Shown here in pieces: positions 5,144 to 6,592 of a stretch of DNA of 6,592 bases. The notes under the pieces were generated by a model that saw only the letters and a program-made list of their open reading frames with translations, was not told the origin of the DNA and did no database searches. The position numbers and the translations under genes are program-made. The stretch is from Chloroflexota bacterium (GTDB lineage: Bacteria; Chloroflexota; UBA6077; CF-72), in the NCBI GenBank assembly GCA_019247135.1, contig JAFAPL010000511.1:1-6592 (forward strand), read 5' to 3'. How positions within the stretch are numbered: the first letter of the stretch is position 1; every line of letters begins with the position of its first letter.

Positions 5144-6061
5144 GTGGCGGTGCTGCTGACCGGGCTCGGATATATCGGCGCCGCCCTCGCTCAACGACTC
5201 GCCGAACGTGGCGAGCGGGTGGTGGCGCTCGAGAATTTCTTCTGTACGCGGCGTGAATCGCTCGCGCACATACCCGCTCATCTGATCGAGGGTGACGTCG
5301 CCCGGCCGTCTGACGTCGCGCGCTTGTTCGACGCGGCGGCCGATGCCAGCGTTGTGTTTCACCTGGCCGCGCAGCCCAGCGCGGCCATCGCGGTCCGTGA
5401 TCCCGAGACAACGGAACGGACGAACCTGACCGGTTCGCGCATCGTGCTGCAGGCAGCCGCCGATCGGGGCATACCGGTGGTGTTTGGTGGCAGTTTCCGC
5501 GTCTACGGCGATGCTTTCAGCGCACACGCGATCGTCACCGAAGAGACGCCGTACGGTCGCGTCGGCGACCTGTCGCATCTCAGCAAGATCTACGTCGAGC
5601 AGTTGGCCCGCATGGTCGGTGGCGAATTCGTGTCTGTACGACTCGGCGTCGTGTACGGCCTCTCGCCGGTGATGAAAACCGTCCCGGCTTTCATGACCGT
5701 GCCGAACCTGTTCTGCCAACGCGCCGCATGTGGCGAGGTGTTGCAGGTGCACGAGGATCGTCCGATGGCGTTCGTCCACGTAGGCGACGCTGTCGACGCG
5801 CTGCTGCTCGCAGCGGATCGCCTCGTCCGAACAGGGGGTTATCAGATCGTCAACGCCGCGCCCGAGGTGGTGCGCATCGGGCACCTCGCACGCGTAGTGC
5901 AGCAACTCGCACAGGCGCGCGGCCGGTCGGTGCGGATCCAGAGCGCATCCGCCTCACAAGCTTGCTTTTGCGTGTCGAGCAACCTCGAACGCTTTCAGCC
6001 GATGCACGCTGTTGCCGATAGCCTGGGCGAGGTGCTCGACTTCTTCCTCGAGGCCGCATGA
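5144..6061 (+). CDS. NAD-dependent epimerase/dehydratase-like SDR lacking the catalytic Tyr
   Basis: 305 residues from the GTG at 5144, the first possible start after an in-frame TAG. The nucleotide-binding loop TGLGYIG (6-12), a GDV turn after strand 3, VVFHLAAQPS and a late AFVHVGDAVDALL identify an extended short-chain dehydrogenase/reductase acting on nucleotide sugars. Ser117 in GGSFRVYG sits near the usual active-site Ser/Thr. The YxxxK motif is altered: DLSHLSKIYVEQL has Lys148, but position 144 is Ser. The rest of the fold (LGVVYGLSPV) is intact. Either the enzyme uses another residue, or it binds substrate without the usual chemistry. A family that naturally has HLSK here may exist; the Ser is read directly. 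It is the first gene of an operon with the next SDR (ATGA overlap) and divergent from the GT26 glycosyltransferase. Confidence 0.85.
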   Translation: MAVLLTGLGYIGAALAQRLAERGERVVALENFFCTRRESLAHIPAHLIEGDVARPSDVARLFDAAADASVVFHLAAQPSAAIAVRDPETTERTNLTGSRIVLQAAADRGIPVVFGGSFRVYGDAFSAHAIVTEETPYGRVGDLSHLSKIYVEQLARMVGGEFVSVRLGVVYGLSPVMKTVPAFMTVPNLFCQRAACGEVLQVHEDRPMAFVHVGDAVDALLLAADRLVRTGGYQIVNAAPEVVRIGHLARVVQQLAQARGRSVRIQSASASQACFCVSSNLERFQPMHAVADSLGEVLDFFLEAA

Positions 6062-6592
6062 CGGTCCTCGTCACGGGCGCCTCCGGTCTGATTGGACGGC
6101 ACACCGTCGAGGCGCTGGTCGAGCGCGGCGAATCGGTACGCACTTTTCAACGCGGCGAGCCGACGCACGCGCGGGTCGAGCACGTCGCGGGCGACGTCCG
6201 GACGGACACCGCCGCGCTGTGCGTTGCCGCGCGTGGCTGCCGAGCAATTGTGCACCTGGCCGGCCGCGGTGACGTGGGCGAGTCACGACGCGATCCCGCG
6301 GGCTACGCGCTGCTGAACGCGACAGGAGCGCTGCACGCGATCGAAGCGGCACGGGGCAGCGGGGCAGTTTTCGTGCTTGCGTCGAGCCAGCGCGTGTATC
6401 CGCTCGGCCCAGAGCGTCTCAAGGAACAATCCGCGCTCGCACCGGACAGCCCGTACGGCTACGCCAAGTGGGTTGCAGAGCTGTGGTGCCGTATGGCGAG
6501 CGAGCAGTTTGGCGTTACCACGACCGTGCTGCGGTTTTTCTCCGTGTACGGGCCAGGTCAGCAAGCCAACGGCGGCAGCGGAGTCGTCAGCA
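6058..6592 (+). CDS. NAD-dependent epimerase/dehydratase (SDR), 3' end outside window
   Basis: 178 residues are read before the window ends, with no stop. The ATG at 6058 overlaps the preceding TGA by four bases (ATGA), and GAGG lies just upstream, so it is coupled to the first SDR. TGASGLIG (6-13) is the NAD-binding loop, IVHLAG the fourth-strand motif, LASSQRVYP carries Ser109-110, and SPYGYAKWVAE carries Tyr133 and Lys137, a canonical YxxxK. RFFSVYGPGQQ follows, as in UDP-glucose 4-epimerase and dTDP-glucose dehydratase relatives. The enzyme most likely epimerises or dehydrates a nucleotide sugar for the polysaccharide locus. Two adjacent SDRs, one with and one without the Tyr, might act in sequence on one sugar, but that is inference. 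The substrate-selecting C-terminal part is missing. Confidence 0.9.
   Translation, partial: MTVLVTGASGLIGRHTVEALVERGESVRTFQRGEPTHARVEHVAGDVRTDTAALCVAARGCRAIVHLAGRGDVGESRRDPAGYALLNATGALHAIEAARGSGAVFVLASSQRVYPLGPERLKEQSALAPDSPYGYAKWVAELWCRMASEQFGVTTTVLRFFSVYGPGQQANGGSGVVS

Noticed and set aside
5105..5905. Minus-strand open frame of 266 codons opposite the first SDR gene
   Set aside because: It is antisense to a clear Rossmann-fold gene, and its translation has no domain pattern.

Overview
This window is high-GC bacterial DNA. It reads as ordinary chromosome with a few irregular spots. The source is most likely a Chloroflexota-type bacterium. That is inference from the mix of a CGNR-family regulator, a very small membrane protein with an AARWGYDSRD-like tail, a tRNA-Val(CAC) gene without encoded CCA, and first genes whose start codons lie close behind -10-like boxes with little Shine-Dalgarno signal. 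An actinobacterial or related source cannot be excluded from this sequence alone.

Layout, left to right. Positions 3-230 (+) hold the C-terminal end of a cobyric acid synthase (CobQ). Convergent to it, 260-853 (-) is a RibD_C/dihydrofolate-reductase-like protein. A tRNA-Val(CAC) lies at 992-1065 (-). Then 1197-1930 (+) encodes a protein with an N-terminal zinc knuckle and two successive HNH modules; a one-base frameshift near 1826 breaks the second module. An alpha/beta hydrolase follows at 2041-2940 (+). Its last codons form the start of a four-copy tandem repeat of about 78 bp (2910-3220), which fills the whole convergent gap up to the stop of a 38-residue membrane peptide (3217-3333, -). 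That peptide is coupled to an upstream gene for a basic helical protein of about 87 residues (3336-3599, -). Divergent from this pair is an ABATE/CGNR zinc-finger regulator (3728-4369, +). The 128-bp gap between them is AT-rich and carries regularly spaced TAACC/GGTTA half-sites around a promoter.

The right end looks like the edge of a surface-polysaccharide locus. It has a WecG/TagA/CpsF (GT26) glycosyltransferase (4332-5081, -) whose 3' end overlaps the CGNR gene tail to tail. Divergent from it are two nucleotide-sugar epimerase/dehydratase genes of the extended SDR family (5144-6061 and 6058 to the window end, +), coupled by an ATGA overlap. The first lacks the usual catalytic tyrosine of YxxxK; the second has a canonical YGYAK.

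The best leads for something undescribed are the repeat array bounded by two stop codons, the half-site array between the small-gene pair and the CGNR regulator, the twin-HNH protein with a terminator-like hairpin in its leader, and the Tyr-less SDR. No complete defence, mobile or CRISPR system is visible.
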